Source: Sinotaia quadrata (taxonomy: Eukaryota; Mollusca; Gastropoda; Architaenioglossa; Viviparidae). Taken from it: a DNA stretch of 64,000 bases. The stretch spans positions 14,213,475-14,277,474 of the forward strand of contig CM054183.1 of NCBI GenBank assembly GCA_028829895.1, read 5' to 3'. The position numbers and the translations under genes were made by a program. Shown piece by piece: positions 10,736 to 23,330 of the stretch. Numbering within the stretch: position 1 is the first letter of the stretch; every line of letters begins with the position of its first letter. A model generated the notes under the pieces. It was not told the DNA's origin. It worked only from the letters and a program-made list of their open reading frames with translations, and ran no database searches.

Positions 10736-11224
10736 CGTCGGACGAAACGATAAATCGGGTCTCGTGTGGTACAAGCTACAAGCGTGTAAAATTCATTGGC
10801 AGTTACAAAGGAGAAAGAGAATGCTTTTGCCCGCTGTCCGGGAGAAAATTGCACCTATAAAACTGAAAAAAATCAATCTCTATAACTTTGCCTTTTTATA
10901 TTCGTGGAACTATATCTCTTTCAACAGCATAAATCTCTCGCCCGCCTGCGAAATCAGAAAAATCTAGAAGCACAAGAAAAGCAAAAGATATTCCTGTAAC
11001 AGAACCATGAACCAGAGCGCATTAAACAAAGTTCCCAAATCCAACAATCCTAGCAAATTATCAAAAAAGTCTCTTTAACCATATGAAATAAATAATTATA
11101 ATCCTAACGAAGTAAAGTCCCTGAACCCTAGCAAGTTACACTAAATCCTAACAAACTAAAATCATAATGACTAGACAACTCTAATTAAACAATACAAAAT
11201 CCCATAACCCAAACGAACTCAGCA

Positions 11225-11780
11225 CGCTATTTATCTGACATAACAGTAGCTACAAGATAAGGAAGCTGAGTGAGTGGGCAAGTGGGGTACTCGGGTGCTG
11301 TCTGAACATCCCTTAACCGTAATTTAACGATCATATAAGGATTGTGGATTTCTTGGCACACCTGCCAAAATTTACAGCTGCGACCAAACAAAATTAGCAC
11401 CGCAAACCAACACATGATACGCCCCTTTGGGGGGGGGGGTTCCGTATTGAGCGATCCACCTGGTGTGGTCGGGACCCCAGAATCTAGTGAGGGGAACCAA
11501 GTCTCTCCAGAGCTACCCAGGGTCGAGAGCGGTCTAAGACGAAAGGCTAGTTCTGGGAGGTGAAAGAAGCGAACGGAACCAACACTACCACCACCACCTG
11601 ATAGGGTGGGGTGGGTGGGTTAGCTGTGTGTTGGTATGTCAGTTAAAGCGTTGGGTCTGGTGGGTACAGAAGGTCCATCTCTGCTGATAGCTATACCAGC
11701 AACAGTGTCGATCTTCTCCGATGACAGTTGTCACGCGCAGGGTTCTCTGGTTTCTTATTTATCATTCGCGTCCCGCGACA
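11225..11780. other. GC-richer unique island, function unknown
   Basis: Contains a G run near 11430, a stretch of GC-rich unique sequence (11440-11700) and no long ATG frame. It could be a decayed transposable-element leader or an exon remnant. I see no coding signature. Confidence 0.3.
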
Positions 11781-12054
11781 CGATAACAGGTAACTCGTGA
11801 GAGGAAGGTTATTTATAACTGCATTGGCGAGACTCACGACCTCTCATTTAACCTCCGTTTGATTGAAACCTAAGTAAAACAAAATGTTCATTTAGGTCAC
11901 TGACATATTAGCTACTCAGCCTGATCTACATTCACTCAGAGTCAGTTTTACTAGCTCAGAAAAAAAAAGCTCGAATTACTTACTATATGATGACTGAAAA
12001 ATCGCGGTCTCTACTTGCTTTAGGCGAGATCCAGTAGCCGTTGGCAGTTATGTC

Positions 12055-12445
12055 GATGTGTTTGTGTGTGTGTGTGTTTGCAGGTATATGAGGTGTGTTT
12101 GTGTGTAGGAATTTGTGTTTGCGCTTGAGTGAGAATTTTCGTGTGAATTTGTGCTTGTTTGTGTGAATTTATGTGCGTTATTGTTTGTGTGTGTTTGTGT
12201 TCACTTGTGTTTGTGTGTATGTTTGTGTTTATGTTTGTGCGTGTTCCTTTCTGTGCACGCTTGTATTTGTATTTGTTTGTGTGTGTGTTCGCTTAAGTTT
12301 ATGTATATGTTTGGGTGTATATGTTTGCATTCGTTTATGTTAGTGTGTTCGTTTGAGTGTATGCTTGTGTTTGTATTTGTGTGTATGTGTTTGTATGCAT
12401 GTTTGTATTTGATGTAAGTGTGTTTGTGTGTGTGGACAGTGATAT
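12055..12445. repeat. Degenerate TG/TTTG-rich tract
   Basis: Long run of imperfect TGTGTTTGTGTG words with interspersed TATG. It produces Cys/Val/Leu pseudo-frames. Confidence 0.9.
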
Positions 12446-12449
12446 GAAA

Positions 12450-13940
12450 TAGCTATAAAATTATCTCCACACATGGTAGTTCATCGACCCATTTATTACC
12501 GAACACATCTTTCAGTCAAGAATCATTCAAATCAAGGAGTAATGAAATCTTATTACGCAGTCATGTCAATCATTTTATCAGTATTTCAATCTTATCATCC
12601 ACTTGTCAGTCCAGTCATCTGCAACGCGATCAGTCCCTGGAATGTTGTTTGTATTATTCTCCCACTGACCCATTTAGTTCTGCAGCTTTTCTCTTATTCC
12701 TTCATTGACCCATTAAGTTTTTCACTTACTCTTTTTTGGATCTATTCAGTTTTATTTCCCAGTTGTCCATTATTGTTTAGTTCCCTTTTTCAATCGCTTG
12801 ACTTTAAATCTTGTTTTGATAGGAGATAAAACATGCACGTAAAAGTCTCAGTTTCGTTCTGGCGAGCCGAGACTCGTAAAACAAAAGAGGTCACTATTCC
12901 TGCCAACAAGGTCATAAAGCGAGTCTCTCGGTTCTTCTTGGCCTGCAATTATTTTTTTTTCGTTTATCTCTCTTCGTAGCTTCACCAACCTCCTTCATTT
13001 CCCACCTCTATGTTCCTGCTTCCCCACCACGTTTCATTCCTCATCCACTTAACCGTTCGTCCTTTCTGTCTTCCCATCTTCCCATGCTCGTGCACACCTT
13101 GTGTTTATGCCATCCGCGACATCCCTTGATACTGAGCGCTAATTCTCTCCCCTGCCACAAGGAGTGGGTGGGTGTAAGAGGCAATTCATCACAGGTGCCC
13201 CAGTTTGCTAAGCTCCGTTATCCATATTTTCCCCAACAGAGCTGTCTTAGCTTCGATCAAACGTCATCAACTGTATACCAACCCCGTCCTCTGCCTATTT
13301 CTTTCCTTCCACCCCTCATTACTTTCTGCCTCACCATGACGTAACGCGAGATTTATGCATCCTCATGTTCGTCCGTACGTATTTACGTGTTGTAATTAAG
13401 CAGCACAGCAGAAACAATTAAGTTTCTGTTTCTCCTCGCATAATTGAAAGTGATAAGTGGCTGCGGTCATCGAAACATTTCCTGCTTTTGGTACAGTACT
13501 ATATAAAGCTCATTCAATTCTATTAGTGTTTGTCATTCATAACCAGAAATTTTAGTTATAAAACATATTAATGAATGACAGCTGAGTAAACCACGACAAA
13601 CTTGATTGATTGTTATTCCTGTTTTGAATACTATTTATTAGTTTTAGTAATAGTTTGCAATCTCAACGTACTGCCTCAAACATACAAGTGAAGTACCCGG
13701 TAAATAGTTTCGGTTTTAAATTGCTCTCTTTGGCTTCTTTGCTCTTCTCTTCCTAACCTCACTCACCCACCGAAACTCATTGGAGGAAGCTTATCATCAA
13801 GCTGACTGACAGAGTGTGCGTCTCATCTGGCAGGACCACCCTTCTAACCCTCCATCCATCCGTCATGCGCACAGGTGACACAATCAGCTATCCCGTATCT
13901 GACGCGTTTGAGCTAGGAGTGTTCAGCCGGAGTCGCTGTA
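12450..13940. other. No gene seen
   Basis: AT- and pyrimidine-rich DNA. The frame open at 12473-12829 is Ser/Leu/Phe-rich and derives from TCATTCAATC-like low complexity. No splice-flanked coding block is recognisable. Confidence 0.5.
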
Positions 13941-13949
13941 CCTTGACTT

Positions 13950-14545
13950 TCCAACTATGGAGTTTGGAGTGTACAGTCGAAGTCGCTGTACGTTTTAGTT
14001 GTGGAGTTTGGAGTGTGCAAAGCTAATCGCTTTATTTTGACTTCCCATATGTGGAGCTTAACTGTGCAGAGCAAGTCGCTCTACCTTGACGTTATCTGTG
14101 GAGCCTGAAGTGTGCATACAAGTCGCTTTATTTTGACTGTCCATATGTGGAGCTCGAAGTGTGCAGAGCACGTCTCTTTATCTTGACTTTCCATATGTGA
14201 AGCTTGAAGTGTGCAGTGCAAGTCGCTCTACCTTGAAGTTATCTGTGGAGCTTGGAGTGTGCAGGGCAAGTCACTTTATTTTGACTTTACATATGTGGAG
14301 CTTGAAGTGTGCAGAGCAAGTCACTTTATTTTGACTTTACATATGTGGAGCTTGAAGTGTGCATACAAGTCACTTTATTTGGACTTTCCATATGTGGAGC
14401 TTGAAGTGTGCATACAAGTCACTATATTTTGACTTTCCATATGTGGAGCTTGAAGTGGGCAGTGCAAGTCGCTCTACTTTGACATTATCTGTGGAGCCTG
14501 GAGTGTGCATTTGGATTTTCTGTCTTTGATTTCTTATCTGTGGAG
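13950..14545. repeat. Minisatellite, ~50-52-bp unit, about 11 copies
   Basis: Copies of ATATGTGGAGCTTGAAGTGTGC followed by CAAGTCACTTTATTTTGACT, with two sub-variants (ATATGTGGAGC and ATCTGTGGAGC) partly interspersed. Confidence 0.93.
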
Positions 14546-15500
14546 CTTAAAGAGTGAAAATGGAGTTGATGGGTTTTGACTTTCGAACTATGCCGCTTTG
14601 AAGGGTACATACATTGACCTCTAGGATAGTGTGTACTCTGACCTGCAAGAAAAAGAAAAATCTAGCCTGCCGCGCGAAGTAATATGTTTATTTGTGCTGG
14701 ACTACTTTCTAGTCTATAGTCTTTTTAATCTGGATTAGACTAGAAGAGAAAGTTGGCCTTCACTTCCAAGGCGGAGAGAGTAGAGTTTTGAAACACCGAA
14801 TGCAGCACTTATTTCAAGAAAGTAAACATTTAAAAAATATGTCTTTATGTATGTGTGTATGTGTAGCTAAGCGTAAGATCATCTGTCCAACACAGAGCAA
14901 TGATTAATCATTTATTAAAAGTACAAAATAAATTTGTATGTTTTAATTGTTCATTCTGTTTTGTTCGTAGCAAGTTGAGATTTTCCACGTCCGCAATAAC
15001 AATGGTAGGCGATCAAAATTGTCCGGTAAAGTAAGGAGGGGGGATAACTTCTTGTCATTAGTGCTTAATTTGGAAAGCCAAATCGCTCTGCACGACTTTT
15101 CTGAACGATTTGTCAGTTAATGTTCCAGACGTGCACGCCCTTATGCAACAATCTAATGAAAAAGAAAAAGAGAGTTACTGAAGTATGTTGTCACGTGCAG
15201 GATACTGAGATTTTATACATTTAAATTTAAATATGGCATTTCCCAAACTCACACACCATAAACTATGTCACTATAATTGCACAAAACTAAATATTTTTTT
15301 TTAATGATTCCAATAATAATCCTATAAAGCTTATAGGAATCAGTTAAGTTTTGAGTAATTATTTGTTTCTTCCATGTTGTATGCAACTTGAAAATGTACA
15401 TAACTGACTACTCATGTCTTTTGGGTAGATTTCACTGTACACGCTGACAAAAATAAATCATTGAATGCATATGATACATTTAAGAATAATTTTCTTTGTG

Positions 15501-15504
<4 letters not shown>

Positions 15505-15552
<48 letters not shown>
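15505..15552. repeat. (TG)n microsatellite
   Basis: An uninterrupted run of about 24 TG dinucleotides. Confidence 0.98.
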
Positions 15553-15553
<1 letters not shown>

Positions 15554-15779
15554 ATGGATGAGTTGATGGGTAGATAGAGTGTGAGTCACACACAGAGAGT
15601 CACACTGAGAAAAGAGAGTGAGAGAGATTGAAAGAAAGAGACTGTGGCATAGGAACATGCAAATCCGAATGTCATCCAACGTCAGGTCTTTTCATTAAAA
15701 ATGTTCTCGTCTGACATTTTCTTGAAAATGACTGCAGACGTCTGTGAAATAAAATCAACGCAATCTGGACGTGAATATC

Positions 15780-16245
15780 GAACACCATCCATCCATGAAC
15801 GAATCAATCAGCGAAACAGTCAACTAAGCAATCATCCAGTCTATTAATCAGTACATCAATCAATTACTAAATCAGTCAGATATTCATGTAGGTAATCAAT
15901 CAATCATTAAGTCAGTCACTGTGCCGATAAAACTTTAAATAGTAAACAAATCCTTCTTTCCATAAATCACTAAGTGAACTACTCATTTACTCAGTCTTTC
16001 AATCTGCACACTCAAATCATAAAATTGATTACTCATTTACTCAGTCTTTCAATCTGCACACTCAAATCATAAAACTGATTACTCATTTACTCACTCTCAT
16101 TGAATCTGTCCACTCAATCAGTAAACTGGTTACTCACTCACTCATTAATCTGTACGCTCAATCAATAAATTGATTAATCATTTACTTTGTCAATTAGTCA
16201 GTGAGTCAGCTAATCACTTAATCATTGAGTCTAGCAATGAGTTCA
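15780..16245. repeat. Degenerate CAATCA/CAGT-rich repeat with a 60-bp duplication
   Basis: Many ATCAATCA, AGTCAGTC and ACTCATTTACTCA words. A near-exact 60-bp duplication occupies about 15980-16090. Confidence 0.8.
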
Positions 16246-17004
16246 TTATTCCATGGGACAATAACTCTGTCTGAAGGTTCTAATAAATCATTGTTCAATG
16301 GCCTTGAAGGGTCCATTTAACCATATGTCAGCAGGCTGTCGTGGTCACTGCAGCTAATCGACTCTGAAATCAGCATCGCGTATGAATAGGTTTAGTATTA
16401 ATGTTGCGAAGGTGACCTGCAGTTATAAGACCAATGCCAGACGTTTGGTACAAGCAGATCGTGCTTGATGAGATGCGAATGGGAAATTGAAATACAAACT
16501 AAGGATTTAGTTATAACAGCACTGACCGGGTTTAGTCTATCTTTAGACGATGTTGTCTTCTTGCGCTCTAATGTCTGTTGCATTGATTTCTCCTCTTTTT
16601 CTCTTTTTCCTATCTTCTGTCTTTCTGTCATTCCTTTTATTCTACCATTTGGCTTTCAATCGTTTTTCTTTTAATGTGCTCTCCTTTTGTTCGAACACTC
16701 TCTTCTTATCCTTGACTTTTCCCTTTTTATTCCTTTTTTCCTTTTTTTTTCCTTTTATTTATTTGTTTTGTGTTCGGTTTTTAAAATGTTCTGTCTCCTG
16801 GATCCTTGACTGTTTCTTAGCTTCTGTCCAAAGTTATAAAGTTTAAACTTCTAATGGGGAGTCTGACGTCAAAACAGGTTACAATAGGTTCCAAGAACAT
16901 TGTATATTACAACGACTACACTTCCCATCTCCCCCTCAAAAATAAATATTAAAGAGAAACAGAACACCTAGAAAAATGATTGAATATATCTTTTAAGCAA
17001 CATC

Positions 17005-17170
17005 ATAGTTGTCACGACCCTAAAGTCTGTTTAGCAATAACATTTTCTAATTTCATTTCATCGCAGAATTGTCAAGACCCTGAAGTCATTTTTAGCACAA
17101 ACATTTTCTAATTTAATTTTATCGCAGAATTGTCACGACCCTGAAGTCATTTTATAGCAGAGTTGTCAAA
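17005..17170. repeat. Tandem repeat, ~66-bp unit, 2.5 copies
   Basis: Copies of AGTTGTCACGACCCT(A/G)AAGTC followed by AACATTTTCTAATTT and ATCGCAGAATT. Confidence 0.85.
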
Positions 17171-17220
17171 GCATAGCTTTGGGCTTTGGTATTTCGAGAA
17201 CTTAAATTCTTTACACCGCT

Positions 17221-17585
17221 GGCGTGCGTACTTCTGTATCCTGGATAGTAATTTAAACAGAAATTATGCTTGCTTTATTTTGCTGACGTACTTCTGTAGC
17301 CTGGATAGTAATTTAAACAGAAATTGTGCTTGCTTTATTTTGCTGACGTTCTTCTGTAACCTGGATAGTAATTTAAACAATAATTATGCTTGCTTTATTT
17401 TGCTGACGTACTTCTGTAGCCTGGATAGTAATTTAAACAGAAATTATGCTTGCTTTATTTTGCTGACGTTCTTCTGTAACCTGGATAGTAATTTAAACAA
17501 TAATGATGCTTGCTTTATTTTGCTGACGTACTTCTGTAGCCTGGATAGTAATTTAAACAGAAATTATGCTTGCTTTATTTTGCTG
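17221..17585. repeat. 60-bp minisatellite with alternating dimer structure, 6 copies
   Basis: The unit is exactly 60 bp (CTTCTGTAGCCTGGATAGTA and onward). Copies 2, 4 and 6 carry TGTAGCC and CAGAAATT. Copies 3 and 5 carry TGTAACC and CAATAAT. The array therefore behaves as a 120-bp dimer. Translation in a frame divisible by three gives a periodic pseudo-protein. Confidence 0.95.
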
Positions 17586-18354
17586 CACAGAGAAAGACAA
17601 AGCTCATAAGAAGTGCTTATCTCACTCACTGATGAATGTTTTCTGTTGCAGAAAATAAAATAAGGGGAAGAAAGAAAGGGGAAGACAACCTAGCTACATT
17701 CCATGGATAACGGAGGCACAGTTCGGTGCAATCGCCGTTCTAGCCGAGGTGACGATAGTCATACTAGGGGCAGACAACCTTTGACGACAGAATATAAATA
17801 ATGGGTTTGTTAACCGCTTGCTTGACGCGCCGAATAAGGAAAGCTATTCCAACTAATTTCGATGCAAACAATACCTGAGTTGTCGAAATTGTGACTAAAA
17901 ATCGTGCAGTGGTTGGGTATATTTAGTAAAGGTGAGGGTTTTGACAGATCTGTTTCGGCAGAGGTCAGTGTTTTCCTTTATTTGACAGGCATTTAATAAA
18001 CAGAGAGTGAGGAAGGGAAACGGGGTGAGAGGAGACGGGACTGATGAGGACCAAACGGAATAAAATTAACGGTAATCAAAATTAGAGCTGATGTTTCAAC
18101 AACGAAATAATAATGGCACACTCATAGATAGATCTAATTTAAAAATAAAGTTAAATGCTTCTATAATTATTTTTGTACATTTTATTTGGTAACTAAAACA
18201 AGGGTGCGTACGTAGAGATCTTCAGTGACGACATTAAACAACACGTCAATAAAAGTGTTGCTTACGTCAGTATTTATGCTATACGTTATTAACAAGCTCC
18301 ATTCTAATCAGTTGGCATGTTTGTTTAGCATTATAATCAGTTTGTATTTCTTCA

Positions 18355-19260
18355 CCTTGTATAATTCTTTCTGTCCGTTTGTTTGGCATGTAACATTCTG
18401 TCCGTTTGTTTGTGCAACGCCAACGCCACTTTGCTAATGATTGTGATTATTATATTAGTTAATTAATCATTCATAACTGGCCATCTTTCCTGACTGGACT
18501 TATCACTTCAAATTCAAGTGATTAGACAATAGATTTCTCTACAGCAGGTAAACGTTTAGATTTCAGACAATTGGCTGGTCTTGTTTTCTCAACTCATAAT
18601 CATTGGATAATAAAAACTACTCACCCAGTTGGGATGGTTTGCATTATATCAGCAATTTCTATCATATTCTCAATGAATTTTATAAAAATATCATCATAAT
18701 GAGTGTCCAAGGTTGGGTTACTCTGACAATTTATATAACAATTAAATTTTTAAAATAGGGATAGGCAAATTTATTCCGCCACAGTTTGTTTGACTTGTAG
18801 CACTCTTTCCGTCTGTTTATTTGACTTTTTCCATGTTGGTTTGACTTGCAAGATTCTTTCCATCTATTTGTTTGACGTGCAGCATTCTTACCGTCTGTTT
18901 ATTTGACTTGTAACATTCTATCCATGTTTATTTGACTTGTAACATTCTATACATGTTTGTTTGACTTGTAACATTCTATCTTTGTTTGTTTGACTTGTAA
19001 CATTCTATCCATGTTTGTTTGACTTGTAACATTCTATCCTTGTTTGTTTGACTTGTAACATTCTATCCTTGTTTGTTTGACTTGTAACATTCTATCCTTG
19101 TTTGTTTGACTTGTAACATTCTATCCTTGTTTGTTTGACTTGTAACATTTTTTGTCTGTTTGTTTAACTTGTAACATTCTTTCTGTCTGTTTGTTTGACT
19201 TGAATATTACTTCCGTCTGTCTGTTTGTTTGACTTGAATATTACTTCCGTCTGTCTGTTT
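18355..19260. repeat. 29-bp minisatellite split by an LTR insertion
   Basis: Units of TGTTTGTTTGACTTGTAACA plus TTCTATCCT at 29-bp spacing are dense from 18784 to 19260. The same words (TTCTGTCCGTTTGTTTG, GCATGTAACATTCTGTCCG) occur at 18366-18412, on the other side of the remnant LTR at 18413-18783. Confidence 0.93.
18413..18783 (-). mobile_element. Internally deleted LTR of the TGTGGCG...CGTCACA family
   Basis: The left end reads TGCAACGCCAACGCCAC and the right end TTTATTCCGCCACA, matching the two ends of the ~1.55-kb LTR seen elsewhere in this window. The middle ~1.2 kb is missing. The flanks are GTTTG at 18408-18412 and GTTTG at 18784-18788, a 5-bp target duplication. The host site is itself GTTTG-rich, which weakens that single test. 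Orientation follows the full element at 49870-52531. Confidence 0.85.
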
Positions 19261-19289
19261 GACATCAAACATTATTTGTCTATCATCAC

Positions 19290-20290
19290 CCTCAACTCCC
19301 CCAACGTCGGCACACGTTGTGTCAGGCAGAGAAATCGACCGATGTCGGAAATTTCCATCGTCCTAAGTAAGGATGATGGAACGGCAAAGCTCCATTGCCA
19401 AAGCTCCATTGCCATTCTCAACTCTATTGTCTTCGATACTCTCTTCTTTTTCATCTTAATCATAAATCTGCCAACGGTTGTGCATCTCACGCCAGATTTC
19501 AAAATAGGTTGGAAAATACTGGAAGCGGCCATCAGAATAAGAAAAGAAGAAATCTCTCTGACCTTTGATGTGATGAATGTCTAACAATTTTACTGATAAT
19601 TGTCTCACTGACCATTGTTTTGATGAGTGTCTCTAGCAACTGTTCTGACGTCTGTCATCTTCTTTAGATTGTTGACTTCTTTATCCTCTCAGAAACCACA
19701 GTAGACCTTTCAGTTGTAGATGTTCTCAGACTTGGATGGTTTCTGTGAGGATCTTACTTTTCTCACAAATGTGGGCGCCACAATCTGGATTCTCCCGTGT
19801 TGGACTTCTCTGCCTGGTTATACTACCACTTTGCTCCCTGACAATAAGAAACTGCTTGCTACTATTTTGTTTTTGTTTAATGAGGAACCTGCTTTCCCCT
19901 GGTCTACTGTCAACAATGACAGAACATACTGACAAACAAGACGAGGCGCAATGAGAATTTTCCATGAGAATATAACAGACTGCCATCATTTCATTAAATA
20001 TATTTCACTGGATGTATAATTTTTCATCAAAATACTTATGTGCCACAAATCTACTTCAACCCACAGATCACCGGGTTTGGAGTCCGCCTTTGCCGGCCAG
20101 ACATGTTTTCTCAACGGGCACACGCAGCAGCAGAAAGGCACCCCCCTCCCTCTCCCCCTCTCTCCAAACGCGAAAGCGGCGGAAGCCGGAAGTGTTCCCC
20201 ACATTCATCAACAACAATATGTGCCATAAAACTACTTATTTATTTCCTTTAATACCAGAGAGTGTAGTGAAGAGGTCAACAGAGATGTAG
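19290..20290. other. Unique region with short GC-rich island
   Basis: Non-repetitive DNA between arrays, with a 15-bp direct duplication (AAAGCTCCATTGCC) near 19390. At 20050-20205 a GC-richer patch contains GCCGGAAGTG (20185-20194), a good ETS-type site. Several overlapping frames on both strands are open here, but none starts convincingly or resembles a known protein. Confidence 0.3.
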
Positions 20291-20399
20291 TATTTATCTA
20301 TGCAACAAATGTTTCCTGCCATTCTATTGTGTTCGTAGCATGTTTCCGCCAATTTGTAACGCACGATTCCAGCTATATCTATGTAACAGATATTTCATA

Positions 20400-20765
20400 C
20401 TATTATCTTGTAACATATGTTTTCTGCTGATATCTATGCAAGTCATGTTTTCTGCTGATATCTATGTAAGGCATGTTTCCGCTGATATCTATGTAAGGCA
20501 TGTTTTCGCTGATATCTATGTAAGGCATGTTTTCTGCTGATATCTATGTAAGGCATGTTTCCGCTGATATCTATGTAAGGCATGTTTCCGCTGATATCTA
20601 TGTAAGGCATGTTTTCTGCTGATATCTATGCAAGGCAAGTTTTCTGCTGATATCTTTGCAAGGCATGTTTTCTGCTGATATCTATGTAAGGCAGGCTTTC
20701 TGCTGAAATCTATGTAAGGCATGTTTTCTGCTGATATCTATGCAAGTAATGTTTTCTGCTCGCTT
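20400..20765. repeat. Minisatellite, 27-28-bp unit, about 13 copies
   Basis: Copies of GCTGATATCTATGTAAGGCA followed by TGTTT(T/C)C. Pseudo-frames on both strands derive from it. Confidence 0.95.
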
Positions 20766-20874
20766 AATCATTCTTGTAAAAAGTAATAATATTACAGTCT
20801 TATTGATGAATTGTAAGTGCATAGATCACTTACTCTAAATGTTTTGTTGTCGTTACCCAACATAATATGCATGC

Positions 20875-20876
<2 letters not shown>

Positions 20877-20947
<71 letters not shown>

Positions 20948-21012
20948 CAGATAGACCGACCGACAGAGAGACAGATATATAGACCGACAGACAGACACAT
21001 AGATAGATAGAT
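20877..21012. repeat. (GATA)n microsatellite with degenerate tail
   Basis: About 17 perfect AGAT units, then GACAGATA/GACCGACA variants and a final short GATA run. Confidence 0.97.
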
Positions 21013-21079
21013 GCTAATGAATTAAGATAAATGTTAATGAATTAATCCTCCACCTATTTAATCCATTTAATCTCCATCC

Positions 21080-21252
21080 ACTAAGGTCTTTGTAGGTTTG
21101 TTTATTTCAACTGGCCACTTGAACATACTTACCTTCACTGAGGTCTGTGTACGTTTGTTTATTTCAACTGGCCACTTGAACATACTTACCTTCAATGAGG
21201 TCTGTGTACGTTTGTTTATTTCAACTGGCCACTTGAACATATTTACCTTCAC
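21080..21252. repeat. 57-bp tandem repeat, 3 copies
   Basis: GAGGTCTGTGTACGTTTGTT and TATTTCAACTGGCCACTTGA recur at 57-bp spacing. Confidence 0.92.
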
Positions 21253-21664
21253 TTGAATAACTAATTATGAACTTATCACATCATGAACGTTGTTTGACTT
21301 CTGCAAAAACAGGCAGACGTTCTAAAAATATTCCACAAGGTTGTCATCGCTCTGTATGTTGACTTTACCGGGGCAAGCAGTTATATTGTTTCTGTTTCAT
21401 TTGTTTGTCTAGTGTCGCAGTTTGCTTGTTTCTGTGTTTTGTTTTTGCCTTCATCTCTTGGCCTTTTTTCCGCCTACCTCTTCCTCCATATCGACGTTAG
21501 TATCGATATAAGCATTATTATTATTTTCTTCATCTTCTTCTCTCTTGTCATCCACATTTTCTTCACTTTTTCATTCAACTCATTTGGTCTTCATCTCTTT
21601 TGTTTTATCTACTTAGACTTCTCTTCCACTCATCTCCTCTTCCCAGCAGCACTCCCCAATTCTT

Positions 21665-21985
21665 TTCATCGTCCTCTCCTGACGTGAAATTTCTTTTCAT
21701 CGTCCTCTCCTGACATGTGAAATTTCTTTTCATCGTCCTCCTGACATGTGAAATTTCTTATCATCGTCCTCTCCTGACATGTGAAATTTCTTTTCATCGT
21801 CCTCTCCTGACATGTGAAATTTCTTTTCATCGTCCTCTCCTGACATGTGAAATTTCTTTTCATCGTCCTCTCCTGACATGTGAAATTTCTTTTCATCGTC
21901 CTCTCCTGACATGTGAAATTTCTTTTCATCGTCTTCTCCTGACGTGTGAAATTTCTTTTCATCGTCCTCTCCTTACATATGAAAT
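21665..21985. repeat. 33-bp minisatellite, about 9-10 copies
   Basis: The unit is GTGAAATTTCTTTTCATCGT plus CCTCTCCTGACAT. Being 33 bp (11 codons), it gives an 11-residue periodic pseudo-protein on each strand. Confidence 0.95.
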
Positions 21986-21989
21986 TCTT

Positions 21990-22470
21990 ACCATCAATTC
22001 ACCATTTGCGTCAGCATTATCAAATCTTCTTTAGCGTTTTCCTCCACTTCCTCATCTTTTCTCTTTCCTGTTTTCTTTCCTCGTTTATCTCCTTTTTACA
22101 GCTTTTCTCTCCCCTTTTTTCTTTCTTTCCACGTTTATTCTCCCCACCCTTCCTCATCTTTTCTCTTTCCTGTTTTCTTTCCTCGTTTATCTCCTTTTTA
22201 CAGCTTTTCTCTCCCCTTTTTTCTTTCTTTCCACGTTTATTCTCCCCACCCTTCCTCATCTTTTCTCTTTCCTTCTTTCCAAATCTTCTCTTTCTTTCTT
22301 TCCAAGTTTTCCACTTCCTCATTTTTCTCCTTCCTTCTTTCTTTCCAAACCTTCCTTTTCCTCTTCTCTTCCTTCTTTCCATGTCCTCCTTTTCCTCGTA
22401 TTTTTCTTTCCTTTTTTTCAACAAAGTCGTCTACCTTTTCTTTCTTGTCTGTTCGTCACATGAACCTTTT
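21990..22470. repeat. ~480-bp polypyrimidine tract with 102-bp duplications
   Basis: The plus strand is almost all C and T. CTCATCTTTTCTCTTTCCT recurs at about 22051, 22153 and 22255 (102-bp spacing). Long open frames on both strands here are composition artefacts. Confidence 0.9.
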
Positions 22471-23330
22471 ATCATTCGCAGTTTTGTCATAAGTTAAATC
22501 ATCATACTTATAATTATCATACTTTCTTGCGTCTTTTATTTCTAGTTTCATGCTTGTCTTTCATTTCCATTTCTCTCTTCAATCTTTCTTTGTTATCTAC
22601 ATAGTTTATAATATAATCTGAAACTTTATCTTCAGGAGTACCAACTCTTTCGGCCATTTCGTTGCCCTCCTGCCTCCCCCCCCCCCATCTCATTTTTTTT
22701 AAAGTGTAATTTCCATTGTAAATCACACAATAACTCTACCATGGTCACACAGCTAGCTGACTGGCTAGCTAACTTATTTTCAAATGTATCTCAATGCACA
22801 CTGAAGCAACTGATAAACTTTAAATCTAGTTACTTAAAATACACAATCAATGTAAATAATATAATGTCCACTCACTCTCAAGCAACTGATAAACTTTAAA
22901 TCTAGTTACTTAAAATGCATTTGCAATGTAAACAATATAATATCCACAAATCAATAATGGAAACTGTAGTACTACATGTATCAATACAATAAGCAATCAA
23001 TAATTATAAATCAAAACATTTTTTAAAATTTCAAGAGAAAAAAAATATAGACAAAGCAAGAGAGTCCTAAATAGTGTTATGAAAATAATGAGTGAGATAA
23101 GTCTCTAAATGTCTATTCCTCTAGTCAAATGTATCTCTTCCTAGCACTGTAAATGTATCTCTTCCTAGCTCTGTAAATGTATCTCTTCCTAGCTCTGTTT
23201 TAGTATGGATTTCCCATTATGTTCTAAGCACAACAAATTTTCAACAATTGATTTCCACATTTACTAATTTCAACAAAGTGACAATTAGTTTAATAATTTT
23301 TAACAAATATTTTGTACTAATCTCTTTATA

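Noticed and set aside
17163..17609. 148-codon plus-strand frame with repeated CSLDSNLNRNYACFILL
   Set aside because: A direct readout of the 60-bp minisatellite.
21666..22497. Long frames on both strands, including a 183-codon Phe/Leu/Ser-rich and a 134-codon Lys/Glu/Arg-rich one
   Set aside because: They come from the 33-bp array and the polypyrimidine tract. Opposite strands give mirror-image low complexity.
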